NCBI GenBank assembly: GCA_946807835.1
Contig: CAMPEX010000001.1
Span: 139,001 to 203,000 of the forward strand
Length of the DNA: 64,000 nt
Direction of reading: 5' to 3'
Source of the DNA: Ailanthus altissimus
Taxonomy: Eukaryota; Streptophyta; Magnoliopsida; Sapindales; Simaroubaceae
The notes beneath the pieces are model-generated. The model was not told the DNA's origin and did no database searches. It worked only from the letters and a program-made list of their open reading frames with translations. Position numbers and translations under genes: made by a program. Positions 1 to 12,963 of the stretch are shown in pieces. Position 1 is the first letter of the stretch. Each line of letters opens with the position of its first letter.

Positions 1-715
1 TGTAGCCATAAACTAATTTTCTTTCTAGGGTTAATACTTGAACTCAATATGTGTGCTTAATTGTTATATCTTTTTAATATTTAATAAACTTAGTCCTTTG
101 TTATTCAAATTACTTATTCTTAATGCTTCAATATATCTGGCCAATATATGGTGAATAAATTGGTAATATTTTGATAAACTCGAAAGAGGAATCATTATAT
201 TTAGACCTAGGTAATTTGATGCATGATTGTAGAGTAACATTCAATATTGCATATGCAAGTTTCAATTTAGGATAGGAATATACCTAATTGGCATGTATGA
301 TCAATAAAACTTAATCTTAATGAATCTTAGTTTATTACAAGTATCATAGGAATATAGGTATTTGATAAATTAAGGTATACTTGCATGACCTTGGAAGAGG
401 CTTGCGAATACATTAGTGTCTTGATCAATAACAAAGACTAAGAGAGTTAAATATTATATGATTAATCATTAGAAAGCATATTGAGGGATAGTATTAATCC
501 TATGTTTTCTCTATATTGCTATCACCTAGTTCTCTTTACATTGTGTCATTACTTTTATATTTCTGCATTCATTCTTAGATTTTATTTTTTCTGAATAATT
601 ATTAGAAAGACATAATTTTAGCACTTGGTTAGAAAGTAGGAATTATCCCTATAGATTGGACATTCAACTTATTAAGTCCCTTTATTACTTGCATACGATA
701 GTGTATACTTGCACT
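1..715 (+). repeat. LTR-like dispersed repeat, fragment
   Basis: This AT-rich block has no open frame worth naming. It shares several landmarks, in the same order, with 43560-44345: a 'taatacttgaactcaatatg'-like start, a central 'GGTAATTTGATGCATGAT' segment and a terminal 'ACGATAGTGTATACTTGC' segment. It stops abruptly at about 715, where copia coding sequence begins. I infer a fragment of a long retrotransposon LTR or untranslated leader; the superfamily cannot be told. It may continue to the left of the window. Confidence 0.5.
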
Positions 716-1595
716 TAATTTTAAGATATAGAAATATTGTATCAAAAGGACTCTTCCAATTCTCGTACATACACAGTGTTCTAGAAAGGTATAACTTTAC
801 TAACTATAAGATAGTTAATATACCTTTCAAACATGGCATGAATATTTTTAGAAAAATGTGTCCTCAAAAGGAAGATGAAAGAGTTATAATATCTAACATA
901 CCATATACATCAACTGTGGATAGCTTGATGTATGCTATTTTATATATAAGACTTGACATCAGTATGGCTATAAGTGTTAGAGCAGGTATCAATGTGATAT
1001 AGGTAACAACCATTAGATAGTCGTGAAACATATCCTGAAATACCTTAAGGCACAAAGAATAAGTTTATGATTCATGAAGATAGTGGCTTACAAGTAAGAG
1101 GATACACTAATTTAGACTTCTAATTTTATTCAAATAATAGAAAGTCTATATCTAGTTATCTGTTTTTTCTCAATGGTGCCTCTGATAGTTAGAAGAGTGC
1201 AAAATAGGCATCCATAGCTAATTCTACCATGAAGGCAGAATACATTGCGCCTTTAAAAGCCATAAAGTAAGCAGTGTGGATATATATGCAAGTTTGCTTC
1301 AAAGTTAAGAATAGTTTCAAGTGTAATGAATCTTATCCCATTATTTTTCGATAACAATGAGTTAATTGCTAAAGTCAATGAGCCAAGGGCAAACCAAAAG
1401 TCTAAGTATATGGAGAGGAAATACTATATAATTAAAGAAATCTTGGTTAAAGGAGTTGTAATAGTATCTAGAGTAGGTTCTATGATAATGTAGTGAACCT
1501 ACTAACTAAAGCTTTAACTTCTAAGGTGTTTAAGAAACACGTGAACTTGATGGGTATTAAAAATCATCGTGAATCTTATTAGAGCAAGTGAGAGA
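716..1595 (+). pseudogene. Ty1/copia reverse transcriptase and RNase H remnant
   Basis: Translation of 855-1002 gives the end of a copia reverse transcriptase (KMCPQKEDERV..., IPYTSTVDSLMYAI, then an LDISMAISV segment that corresponds to the RPDI...V box). Downstream, 1040-1300 gives a broken RNase H (LKYLKGT-like, GYTNLDF then a stop, SKSISSY-like). At 1350-1560 there is the family's C-terminal part (DNNELIAKVNEPRANQKSKY, NLLTKALTSKVFKKH). The frame changes repeatedly and holds stops, so the copy is dead. It runs straight into a purine-rich tract (about 1581-1595, AGAGCAAGTGAGAGA) and then an LTR, the normal order for a 3' end. This is what identifies the family A LTRs of this window as copia. 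Confidence 0.85.
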
Positions 1596-1867
1596 TGTTG
1601 AATATGGTGCTTACGTGCCATTCTATTTTGTATGAATATTTATACAATAAATATTTCAGTAAACCGTTAATATTTGTTATATAGTACCAAGCCTTTTACT
1701 TTGCAGATATTATAGATCTAAAAGAGTTTAAATCTGATCTAAAGGTATCTAAGCCAACACTAAAAGTTAGCATTCGCAGAGTTAGAAATTTATTTAAATT
1801 AGGACAAAGATCCGATAATATTATAGTAATGACATAGTTGCAAGGAGTTGTAAACGGTATTAAGAAA
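1596..1867 (+). mobile_element. Family A copia LTR, 3'-truncated copy 1
   Basis: It starts with TGTTGAATATGGTGCTTACG directly after the purine tract of the copia remnant. It follows the family A LTR (compare 32025 and 39254) through the 'ATAGATCTAAAAGAGTTTA' block and the 'AGTAATGACATAGTTGCAAG' block. It then breaks off where another LTR start begins. Only the first 270 bases or so are present. Confidence 0.75.
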
Positions 1868-2133
1868 TTACTATTAGGATTTATGCTTACATGCCATCCA
1901 TTCCTATACAAATATTTTATTGCTATTAAAAAAAGTTCACGGTTTCATTAAACACTGATTGTATTATATTTATGGTACCATGCAATGTAACGTTACAGAT
2001 ATGGTATGATCTAAATGAGTTTAGATCAGAGCCCAGTGATTAGCCACGCCGAGAGATATAAATACTAAGAGTTAGCAAAGTCAAGGGTTAGCTAGTTATA
2101 ATACTCAGTGAAGATCCAAGAGTTAGAACCTTA
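1868..2133 (+). mobile_element. Family A copia LTR, 3'-truncated copy 2
   Basis: A second LTR start (ATTAGGATTTATGCTTACAT, then GCCATCC) follows copy 1 head to tail. It contains the 'GATCTAAATGAGTTTAGATC' palindrome and the 'AAGAGTTAG' iterations seen in the other family A LTRs, and ends where copy 3 starts. Confidence 0.7.
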
Positions 2134-4407
2134 TGTTAGGATTTGTGCTCACGTTCCATCCCATTATTGTATGAATATTTTATTTTTTAATATTTATCCA
2201 ATTAATTATTTGTTAAATCGCTAATTACTATTATTAAATTGTTTAATGCTTGTGATGCTACAGATATTATATGATCTGAAGGAGTTCAGATTTTGTCTAA
2301 AAAAGTTTAAATTAATGTCAAGAGTTAGCATTACTGAAAACTATAAATACTAAAGAGTTAGCATATTATATTGATCAGTGAAGTTTAAGAGTTAGAATCT
2401 TGTATGTGACGATACAAAAACCTGAGAATACATTAGTAATAACATAGTTATAAAAGTTGCAATAGGTGCTAAGAAATGTTATTATGTAAGTCTATTCTCA
2501 AATTTTATGTTCCTCGTTTTAATTCATCGATGCAAGTCTGATGGTGGAATCCTTTTTCATAGACCAGTGTATACTATACCTAAATGGTTTAGATGGTTAT
2601 TCTTAGCTAACTATGGGCTTACTGAAAGTTCATATAGCATACAGGTGTTTAGTGAGGACTGAGTACTGAATAGACTCAACGAGGACCCCAATAACCATCC
2701 CATGAAGTCGTCAATGAAAGGTCTTCTTGAGTTGAGTAGTATACGTTGTTCTTTGAACTGAGTACTACAGTGGGCTTGTAAGTGATCCATCATACTTTGG
2801 TTCCACGCATGTCATAGACCGTTGACGGTGTGATCGCTGGGTGTCGCTGGGCATAGTCTGATGCTTATGGAGTCCGGTGTGTGCAAATATGGAATCCGTC
2901 AGCTCACATAGATGCGTTATATATCTAGATGCTCAGAGACTGTATCTTAGAAAGTTTTATTGCCATAAGCAAAAAATCCAGGAAAAGAGTTTCCTACGGG
3001 GTTAAACAATATTACAAAAGTGTTTGCATATATTGTTTATTAAGATATATGTCTGGAGATAAGTTTACGGATGAGCATATAGGGATTTGACGGTAGTGAT
3101 CTATATCCCTGCTCTTTCAGGATATGATTGGCAGAAGGATTATACGTATGTGCTATGACCTCAACTTGTATGGTCTACTGCACTCATTTGTAATATCCAT
3201 GACGTGTACGTGGGGTATCGATCTCGGACTCACAGAATAATTCCGTTTGACAAATTGAAAGTGAACTTAGAGAGTCCCGCAAAATAAAGTGTACTCATTG
3301 TGCACTGTGGCAGCATACTAGATTAAATAGTTAGATCCAAAAAATTCCAGCAGACAGGACATTTACTTCGGTTTTCCTCCGGTCATGCACATGTCAAGAC
3401 TTAAAAGTTAAGTACATCAATTAGTTAACAATCAGTTGTTGACCAATGAAATATTAACACATGGCACATTGTGGGCCAATTACTGTTTGATTTAGAAATT
3501 ATCAAAATGACCTTATTTGTTAGACAAATAATATCATTATTTTATTTATTAAAATATTTATTGAATAAAATAATAATAATAATATATGATATTATTATTA
3601 AAATTGAAATCACATAATTAAATTTTTATTTAAATTGGCATGTATTTCTACCATGATTTAATATGATTAATTAAATGATATGGTAAGTATAAATGGGTGG
3701 CATTTGTTTATGGTAGGCTTTAAGATGTTTCTTAATAATGAGAAAGTGTTTTCTCATTTTGCCTAAATTAAGGCCAAGTTCATTTAAATGATTTTTCATT
3801 TTGTTTTGTTTTTATTTGATTTATTGAAGATAATAATAAACAAAACACTAATAGAAAAAATAATGGATGTCATTAGGTGAGAAAATGAAAGAAAATAATA
3901 AACAAATGAAATAGCAATATATTGCTCAATTGATTAAGTAAAAATTAGGCCAAGGGATTAATGGGAATGGTAGAGAGAATTTTGAAAGGCTAAGTGTTAG
4001 AAAATTCTCTCAAGTGTTAAAAGCAAAAATACCTCTTTTATTTTTCCATCCATTTTTGGTCACCCATACAAGAAGATAGAAATAAGAATTCAAGAGTTGA
4101 ATCATTTGCTGGAAATGCTACTATTCTAGCTTTCCCAAGCCCACAGTGTTGAGGAACTATAATTATGAACAAGTTGCTTCAACGCGGCTACTCCGATTCG
4201 ACAATATACCAAAGGCTTGAGAAGGTAATATTTCTCAATCTTGAAGATTTTTACATTTATGAGATAACATATAAAGTTTATTTGTGTTTATCATTATAAA
4301 ATTTTTATTCCGCTCATCTGCTACGCATGTATGTATGTGATACGTATGCTATATTTGAATGATAGACACAAACCCACATGTATGCACCATAGGTTTAAAA
4401 TCACTCA
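2134..4407 (+). mobile_element. Family A copia LTR, near full length (copy 3)
   Basis: This copy starts at TTAGGATTTGTGCTCACGTT and can be followed through all landmarks of the 2.0-2.4 kb family A LTR: the 'GTGAT(C)CA' block near 2780, the 'GTAATATCCATGACG' block near 3190, the 'AAGTGTACTC' block near 3290, and the conserved stem-loop at 4122-4164. The short frames inside it are shadows; equivalent ones recur in the other LTR copies on both strands. It ends near 4407, where a new partial copy begins. Confidence 0.75.
4122..4164 (+). other. Conserved LTR stem-loop, copy H1
   Basis: The outer arms TTCTAG and CTATAA pair with one mismatch. The inner arms TTCCCAA and TTGAGGAA pair with one bulged A. 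The loop holds GCCCACAGTG. The same design with other stem bases occurs at 7646-7683, 34133-34173 and 41145-41186 and, on the minus strand, at 45858-45896 and 9758-9796. Confidence 0.65.
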
Positions 4408-6191
4408 CACCTTATCTGTAATGAGACTTTGACCCGAGGATATACTAGTAACTATATAGTTATAAGGAGTTACAATTAGGTGCTAGAAAATGTTAGTTGT
4501 GCAAGTATCTTCTCAAATATTATCCTTGATCTATTTTTGCAATGCGGGTCTATCGGTGGATATTTTTATATATAGATTAGCATATGTTATACCTATAAGG
4601 TAAAGATAGTCGTTCCTAGCTGACCATGATCTTGGAGCTTATATTGACAAATGGATGTCCAGTGAAGATTAGATATAGGACTAACTCACGAGGACCTCCG
4701 ATAGGTATCCTATATCAGTCATCAACAGAGTATCTTCTTTTGTCGAGTAGTATACGTGGTCCTTTGACCTGACTGCCACGGTGGGCTTGTAAGTGATCCA
4801 TTATACTTTGGTTGTACATATATCATAGACTTTTCATAGTGTGACTATTGGGTGTCTTTGGATATGGCTGGATACTTATGGAGTCTGGTGTGTAGAGATA
4901 TAGGATTTATCAGCTTATATAGTGAGTTTAATATCCAAATACTTTGAAACTATATCTCGGGAAATCTTATGGCCACAAGTACTTAGCCGAGAAAGAGTTT
5001 TTATCAAGGGTTGAACAATATAGAGAAATGAGTTTTGCATATATTATTCATTGAGGTACAAGTCTGGATATAGCAATGGATGAGCACATCGAATTTGATG
5101 GTAGTGATCTATACCCCCTTACCCCTAAGAATATTATGACAGAATGACTATACGTATGTGCAATGACATCAACTTGAATGGTCAATGTGTTGATTTGTAT
5201 TTTTCATGTTGTGTGCATAGGGTATATCATGGACTTATGGAACAGTACCAGTTGACAAATCAGGTGTGGCCTAGGGAGTCCTACTATATGAAGTGTACTT
5301 GTTGTATACTTAGGCAGTGCACTGAATTAAATAGTTTAGTCCAATAATATCCAGCTTATTTATACAGTACATGCGTATCTTTATTTAAGTGTTAAATACA
5401 GTAATTAGTTAATAATTATAATGGACTAATAGTATAATGACACGTAGCGCATTATAGGTTCTGTGTTGAGTATGCACAAGTGTATGACTCGATGAGACCT
5501 ATGTGGGGTATACTTGATGTTTATCTAAAACAGCATAAATGTAATTTTCACATTTTTTTTATTTCATATTATATTATTATTATTAAAATAATAATAAATT
5601 TGAGCTTAGAGCCCGAGTAAAGTTAAATTTATTATTATTTTAATAATAAAATAATAATATAATTTATATATATATAAATGTGGAAATTATAAATTAATGG
5701 GAAAATTGATATTTTAGAGAGAGAAAGCTGCTAAAAATTATTTTTAGAGAAAGTATTTCTCACTTGAAAAATTCTAATAGCAACTTGTTCTCTAATATCA
5801 GACAGGCTATAGATATATTGGTCAAGAGTTAATTAGTAAAAAATATATAGTCTAGACTTAAGAGTTAAGCCAAAGAGTTGGATTTAACTACTATTCTAGA
5901 CAACAAAGCCCACCGGAGTTTACTGCTAAATTTGACAAGAAGTTCACTTCAGGCAGGATCAGTTGAAAAACTTATTTTCAACAACAGTTGGTAAATTTAT
6001 CATTCAGTTCATATATATATATATATTAATGTGATTAATATATTTCAAATATGTGTTTATTGTAATTTTATGTTTTCGTTGCGTATAAATATATAAATGA
6101 TGCATATTTATATAAAGGAACACATATCACATGCATGCACTGTAGAATTTAACCCAAATTATTAGATTCCTGTATAACCCAATTTTCCAAC
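4408..6191 (+). mobile_element. Family A copia LTR, 5'-truncated copy 4
   Basis: The copy enters the LTR in its middle (ACCTTATCTGTAATGAGAC, matching GAGCCTTGTCTGAAAT in the full copies) and then follows it to the proper LTR end TTTTCCAACA at about 6191. A hairpin-prone AT tract lies near 5570-5660 and a short (AT)n run near 6010. No primer binding site follows; the next partial LTR starts at once. Confidence 0.7.
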
Positions 6192-7890
6192 AATGACATT
6201 ATGTAATATGTTCTCAAACACGTCATTTTTTATCTATGGTTGCTGATACGGGTCAATTGGTATACTTTTCAGATCTGGTATATTTATATTTAGATTGTCT
6301 AGACGGTAAGTCGTAGTAAACCGTGAGCTTAGTGGAAGCTTGTATAGGCATGCAGATATTCAATAAGGACTAGGTACTGAATAGACTCACGAAAACCTTC
6401 AATAGTCAACTCATTAAGTTGTCAATAGAAGGTCTTTTTGAGTTAAGTAGTATTTATGCACCTTTCACCTGAGCATCATAGTGGGTTTGTAAGTGATCCA
6501 TCATTCTTAGATTTCATACATGTTAGAGAATTTTCATGGTCTACCATTTAGGTGTAGTTAGGTATAATCCAATGCTTATAGAGTCTAGTGTGCATAGATA
6601 TGAGATTCGCCAACTTATATGAGTGGTTGTATATCCTGATGCTCCAGTATTGTATTTTAAAAAATCTTATTGCTACAAGCGTAAACCCTAAAAAGGTATT
6701 TTTCATAAGGTTACTCAATATTGCAAAGGTGTTTGCATATATTGTCTATAGAAATACAAATTTGGAGATAAGTTCATGGTCGACCATATAGAATTTGATG
6801 GTGATGATTTATGTCTCTGCTCTTTCAAGATATATGTGATGGAGGGACTAACGAATATGTTTTAACTTTAACTTGTGTAGTAACGTGCTAATTTGTAATA
6901 TCCATAATGTCTATGTGAAGCCTTATTCACGAACTTATGAAAAATAGGTGTGAACCTAGAGAGTCTCATAATATGAAGTGTACTCGTTGAGTATTGGCAT
7001 AGTGGACTGGGTCAAAAAGTTCGATCCTAAACATTTACAGATAAGTAGGATTTGATGTTAAAACCTATCAGGATGGACACGTGTTATATTCTAAATGTTT
7101 GAATTTGACACATCACTAAGTCTTAAAAAAATAAGCTTTTTATAGTAATTAGACAAGTATTGGACACTTATCATGTACATGATTATTTTAATAAAAATTT
7201 AATTATTATGCTTTGTATAACACTTGGACAAGTGTTGGACACTTGTCAATCACTTCATTATTTTTATAATGCTTAATAGTTAAGCATTATTTAAGATGGT
7301 GACAAGTGTAACTTTGATAACTTAAAATAATCAAAAGAATAAGAGACTATTCTTAAAGGCTTAGGAAGATATGTTCAATCAATTACATGAGAATGAGAAA
7401 AAAAATAGTTTTTTTTTTTCATTTTATCCTTTATGGAAAGGAGTTACACCATATAAGAAATAGACAAAAATGGTTTTGTTTTTCCTTCAGCTTACATAAA
7501 GAGCATATTTAGCCATTTAAAGGGAGAAAAAACTAGAAGTAAGAATTGCATTTTTTTTCTCAAGCCATATTCGGCCAAGTGAGTGAAAGTTCCAATGGGC
7601 TTAAGTATTATGGTGGAAATTCTACCAGAAAAAAAGAAGCTACCGTTCTAACTTCTTGATCCCATCTATGTCAAGGACTAGAATTGTTTGCAAAGACACT
7701 ACCAAGTGTGATTTTGATAACCACTTGTTCAAGATCTCCAATAACTTTCAAAGTTATATTTCTATTAATGTAATAAATTCAATATATGATTGTTGAAATA
7801 GGCTAATAGTTTAGCTGCATGATGTATGTGGGATATATGTTAGATATTTCAATAATCACCTTCACATGCAAGCACACAGCACCTTCCAAT
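6192..7890 (+). mobile_element. Family A copia LTR, 5'-truncated copy 5
   Basis: The copy starts inside the LTR (ATGACATTATGTAATATG, matching TGTCATTATGCAAATATG near 39618). It carries the 'GTAATATCCATAATG' and 'AAGTGTACTCGTTG' blocks, has the conserved stem-loop at 7646-7683 and ends in CACCTTCCAATA, a decayed LTR end. Gypsy gag sequence on the other strand follows directly. Confidence 0.7.
7646..7683 (+). other. Conserved LTR stem-loop, copy H2
   Basis: The inner arms TTCTTGA and TCAAGGA pair fully (one G-U wobble). The outer arms TTCTAA and CTAGAA pair with one mismatch. The loop holds TCCCATCTATG. The inner stem bases differ from copy H1 but remain complementary. Confidence 0.65.
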
Positions 7891-8620
7891 AGTTCACCAT
7901 GTCATTCAATTCAACATAAAGTTGTAATTCTACCATGTTTACAATATCACAGTTTAAACCAACTAGGAACCTAGCCATATTACTTCTTGGTCCTCCTCTA
8001 CATTGGCTCGAATTATGAATTTTAGACCATTGAGTAAGACTTCGTAACTTCTCAAATAAGTCCCTATAGTGATGACTTAGAATTAATCGCCTCTTTATAA
8101 TAGCCTTTATCTCTCAATGGGTCTTTCACAATTCCGTGTCTTGCTCAAAATGTAGTTGTGACAATCAAATACCAACTCTATCTTTTTCTCCCACTCCAAA
8201 TATGCTTTAGCATTGTTTTTGCTGGGGAAAGATTGAATCTTCATTTTACTGCTTCTAAAGTTATTATCGATCCTATCTCTATATCTAACTCTTGTATTTC
8301 TATTTTCACGCCCAAATCTACTTAAATTAACATTAGAGGCACGATCATCATCATCTAGGTAATGCCATAGTCATCTTCACAACCATGCCTAAGTGGATTC
8401 CTCTCTCTTCGTCACATATTAGGAGCTTTAGGTGGCTACTCCTTTTGTGAACTAGATTCAACTAATCTATTCTGTCATTTAACTCATCAAACCTCAGTTC
8501 TATTCAATTAAATTCTTGTTCTAAAGACTTAAAGAAAAGTTTGAAATCTATCCTTTCCTAAGTATCATCGGACGAGCCTTTATATTTTTGCTTGAGACAT
8601 GTTTAATAAAGAAAAGAAAG
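7891..8620 (-). pseudogene. Ty3/gypsy gag remnant
   Basis: On the minus strand, 8243 down to about 8152 translates to MKIQSFPSKNNAKAY followed by LEWEKKIELVFDCHNY, the conserved start of the retrotransposon gag core found in plant gypsy elements. Further downstream come a decayed 'SHHYRDLFEKLRSLTQ' stretch and a 'VEEDQEVIWLGS' stretch in shifted frames. Upstream, near 8500, IELRFDELNDRID resembles the helical N-terminal part of such gag proteins. Frameshifts and stops make it non-functional. No protease or polymerase follows to the left; family A LTR copy 5 begins there. Confidence 0.75.
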
Positions 8621-9314
8621 TTATAAAACCTCACAAATACTCTTCTGCTTGTTTTCTCTCTAGATTGATAGCACTCACGCTCGTGTTTACTCAAATTTGA
8701 CTTTTACCCTCTTATAAGCTCACGGACTCTTACGTTTTTTCACTTTTTTAGTCTCCTCTTTAGTTTTTTTATTGAACTTAACTAACTTAATCAAAATTAC
8801 CTTGTAACAATCCAAACTCAATAAATTAAATCACTAAGAATAAGAATGGGTTAAATGCAAAAGATAAAGAATAGGCAAAATTTAATAAGCAAAGAGAACA
8901 ATCAAAAGAAATACAAATTTTGATGCAATTAGAGTTATTGTTTTATTTTAGGCCGAATTGGAAACAATAGAAAGAATGCACACTTTATGCAAACAAAACT
9001 TAAATAGCAAATATCACTTCAACTTATTCAGATTTCAGTACTATTTTTTTTAATTCAAAATTCAAAATAACAACTTGAAATCAATTGAATTATGAGTTTT
9101 TCTATACTTCATTTTTTAATCTTTTTTTTTACTTATATGTAATGATAAATAACAAAACTTAAATGAATTAGGGTACAGAAATAGATAAAAGTTGTATATA
9201 AGAAGAGACAAAGATGATAAGTAGTAGATTCAAAGGACAAACAAAAAGTACAAATTTAACAAAAAGAACAAACAATGAAAATAATAGATAGATTAAACCT
9301 GATTTAGAACTTAA
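8621..9314. other. Untranslated leader of the minus-strand gypsy element
   Basis: This AT-rich stretch lies between the decayed primer binding site (9315-9326) and the gag remnant. I see no coding signal in it. Its position fits the leader of the minus-strand element. Confidence 0.4.
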
Positions 9315-9326
9315 GCTTTAATACCA
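9315..9326 (-). other. Decayed primer binding site (initiator Met tRNA type)
   Basis: On the minus strand it reads TGGTATTAAAGC, two changes away from TGGTATCAGAGC, the usual plant LTR-retrotransposon primer site. It sits two bases after a CA that ends the interrupted LTR 9329-14681. Confidence 0.6.
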
Positions 9327-9757
9327 AATGATGTGAACCTCATAAAGAAAAGTAAGAGCCAACGCTTAAAGAGGTTCCTTTGGCAATGATCGCTCTAATT
9401 CAAATTCATAAAACAAACAAAAACAAGAACATTAACTCGTTATCTATAAAGAGTTGAGAACTAGAAGTATAAGAATTTAAGGTAGACGCCACACTCATAA
9501 AATATGGAAAACAAATTGTGAGTGATAAGTCAATGATGAATGCCACAATATGAAATCTTGATAAGTTCTAAATGTTGGCGCAGCAAGATCTAGGCACGTA
9601 GGTGTATGCATGTGCAATTGTGTCTATTGCCTAACGCAGCAGAAATATAAATTTTACAATAAACACAATAACTAAATATATTAATCACATTAATATATTA
9701 ATAAGGATAGAGAACTCACCAAACGTGTAACGTTATACATGTATTTTTCCTGGAGTC

Positions 9758-9796
9758 CGCATAGTCACCAACTCGGTGGGCTTGGTGAGCTAGAAC
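9758..9796 (-). other. Conserved LTR stem-loop, copy H6
   Basis: The inner arms TCACCAA and TTGGTGA pair perfectly around a loop holding GCCCACCGAG (minus-strand reading). The outer arm is intact on one side (CTAG) and mutated on the other (CTAT). Confidence 0.6.
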
Positions 9797-10089
9797 AACA
9801 GCTCCATATTCAGCCTAGGATTAACTCTTAATCCCAAAAATGGTCGAGAGTGAATTTACATCCTTTTCTCCAAAAGGATAAGAAATGGAGAATTTGGAGC
9901 AATTCATAATTACTCCAATTGGAAGCAGAGGAAAAATGAAACAATTTCATTTTTCCTCTCTTTCCCTTTTTTTTCTTTTTTTTTTCTTTCTTTTCTTTTT
10001 CCTTTCCTTTCTCTCCATTTCTTTCTTCTCTCTTGGCCGAATGGCCTTCCTCACTTGCTCTTCTTTTTTTTTTGTTTTTTTGCTTCTTT

Positions 10090-10168
10090 ATATATATATA
10101 ATATAATATAATATAATATAATAATAATACAATAATAATATATATATATATATAAAAGGGAGAGAGAG
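10090..10168. repeat. AT-rich simple repeats and GA run
   Basis: Runs of (TA)n, (ATAAT)n and (ATA)n are followed by a short GA run. The last GAGAG is the target duplication of the family B insertion that starts at 10169. Confidence 0.8.
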
Positions 10169-10701
10169 TGTAATATCCAATCCCTATTAGTAGTATTGGC
10201 GCCTAGATTTCGGTATAGAACAAATAAGACACCGTAGGGTTACTCGATTTTAACCCTATTAGAAATATTTTCTTTATAGTGCACGTGAGAGATATCAGAC
10301 CTAATTTGGTAATTTCACACTTGATCGGTGCGTCGGACGACCCTAGAATATTTTTAGAATTTTTCTCTATTGGTTTGGAAAAGAAAATTTTAATTTACTA
10401 CATGAATTTCCATTTAAGGATTATGAATGGAACAAGCCTTTGTTGAGAAACATAATCCATATATTAGAGAATTGACCAATTATAAGAAATCTCATGGATT
10501 GCCAAGTTGGAAGTTCTAGTTAGTTCTTTGAACTATTCTAACTAAATAGTTACAAATGAACTAATTACATAATTAGTTTTTAACTAATGGCAAATTAGAA
10601 GTTTTAAGTAAGTTGAAGGGCAAAATGGTAAATTGAGGGAGCACTATATATATGTTAGAAGTGTGTAGAAATTTGAAGAGAGATCAAACCAACACTTAGC
10701 C

Positions 10702-10735
<34 letters not shown>

Positions 10736-12958
10736 TTCGAGCTTCAAATGGGGTGCTGCTACAGTGACTATTCAATTTTTTTTTTCATGATTTTTCATGT
10801 GTAATCAAGCCAAATTAAGGTTACAAACCAATCCCTAAGCTCAATTGAAGTCTCTATTAGTGGAAATTCAAGAAAAAGAGGTAAGAAAAGCATCTTTTAT
10901 AAGTTTGATAAGTGAGAATTCAAGAATGTGTTAATTGATGTTCTTATGTGTATTCTTGGCTTAGATTGAGTTAAATTCTAGTTTGGAGCTTGAAGGAGTC
11001 ATCAATTTAAAGAAATTGGCAAGGTGAGAATTAGGGTTTTTGGTGATTTTGTTGTAGAGATTTCAATTGATTGTAATTAGGGCTTTAGAATGAAATTGGC
11101 ATGATTTTGTTGTAATTGGAACAAGAAATTGAGAAAAGGAATGTGTTGGAACCTAGGGTGAAATTCTGCCACTTTAGGGAAGTTAGGAATTTAGTTGTGT
11201 TTTGATTGAATTGTTGTGTGTAAATGATGCATTTTGTGAATGGAATGTATATGGTTGATGAAAAACCCAAAAATGAAGAAAATGGGACATAATTGTCCAT
11301 GTTGAAAAGGTGAAGGGCAAGTATGTCCAATCAAATGATAAGGTGTTCAATAATTTTCAGGGCGCCGGATGGTGAGTTAGTTTCGATTATGGCCCCGTAA
11401 CTAAAATCGGGAAGTAGTTTACCTACGGGCTTTGTATGCCGATTAGGGCATTTAGTAGTTAAATGAGATTCTAGTGTTCGATTTGGTTCTAAATGTCATT
11501 TATGGCGCGTAGGTGAGGATAACCGAGAGCATTAACAGGAGCAGGAATCGGGAGCGAAATTGAGCGCGGAGCGGTAGTGAGTGGAAATTTGCCATTTCTA
11601 TTACTTTTCGGTTATTATGTTTTCGCACAATGACTATGTATGTTTTATGAGCTTTCGATGCATAAACATGATTTATGATCTTGATATATTCATAGACATG
11701 CTTTTACATGATAGATTGTGAAACAGTTTTAAAATTTCTGTATTTGTTTTAAAGCCATTGGTACCCTCAGATTATAGTGGTGATGATTGTATTAGACCCG
11801 GCCGGTATATCCCGTGCACATGGGCAGGTCTTGGGGGTGTGTCACTAACTCCGGGAAGTCGGGATGTCGAGTCATGTGAGTTGCTCTATGTGTACGGGAT
11901 ATTGTCTCGCTATATGCATGCGATGTAGGATTCCGCTGCGTAGCCAGTGAGATGTCTTGAGATGTCACTGTGGGTGCTGCTAGTTGAGGTGCCCCGTGAC
12001 CTACTCACGTATGCAGTGCTAGTTGAGTCGCTGCGTGGGTATAGAGCTTTAGGGTTACCATTGGTACAATTTAGAAAGAAAATGGCCGAGCGAGGATTTT
12101 ACTAGTTTTCGATTTACCGATAGCATTTATGCATTTTATATGCACACAGTAGTTATTATGTTATACAGATTCTGAATATAGTTTTCCAAAGATGTAGATA
12201 AAACCCGCTCGGCAAGATTTCATTAGCATATGATATTAAAAACCGTTTTACAATTTTACATCTGTTTTAGAAGCATAAATTCTGCATGTACTTTAGAAAT
12301 TGCTATCTTTGTATAATATTCTAGTAATTGAATTCTCATTTACACTCACTGAGCTTCTTTAGCTCACTCGTTTTATGTTTTATGTTTTAAACCCCTTTCC
12401 CAGGTGCAGGTCTCGGAACGCAAGCTGTTGATTCTCCTATCGCCGAGTAGTGGGCCGAATCCAAAGATAATTTTTGTACATGTAAATGTGCTAATAGCAC
12501 TCTTTACTTTATGCATAATAGTTGTAGGCATGTATATTTGTAAGTATGTGTTGAATCAAGAAGAAGAGATTTCCAGTTTATGATGATCGTTTTTACTTTG
12601 TATGATTATGCTTGTTTTATGATTTACACGAAATAATTGAGTTGTGTTGGATTTGTTTGAAAAGGACCGGAGGTCCGAATTGGTAGAATTGAGATGTGTT
12701 GGAATTAGAAGTGAAATTTCTTTGCAGGTTTATGTGAATTTTCCGAAAAACAGGGGAAACTCTGTCCGTTTGTTTTTAAAACTAAAAAGTCGTTTTTATG
12801 TATATTACTAGATCTCCTTAGTAGTAACAATAATAGAAAAAGGGGTTTGCCTCGCGGAATTTCTTAACTTATCCAATTAGGTTCGGAAGAATTTCCGTCG
12901 GGGTGCCCGGCAGGGCCGCTGGGATTTATAGTAGAGGGTCTCGGGTCGGGTCCTATCA
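10169..12958 (+). mobile_element. Family B solo LTR (gypsy type), copy 1
   Basis: It starts TGTAATATCC and ends GGGTCCTATCA, with perfect GAGAG duplications at 10164-10168 and 12959-12963. Its length is 2790 bases. It contains no polyprotein and no primer site, so it is a solo LTR. A poly(A) run lies at about 10703-10730. The only notable short frame (11085-11330, minus) recurs in copy 2 and looks like non-coding LTR sequence. The long LTR and terminal motifs resemble plant chromovirus LTRs, but assignment to a gypsy lineage is inference. Copy 2 lies at 15410-19752. Confidence 0.85.
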
Positions 12959-12963
12959 GAGAG

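Noticed and set aside
11085..11330. 81-codon minus-strand frame, with relatives at 17862-18145
   Set aside because: It lies at the same position in both family B solo LTRs and shows no domain; a by-product of similar non-coding sequence.
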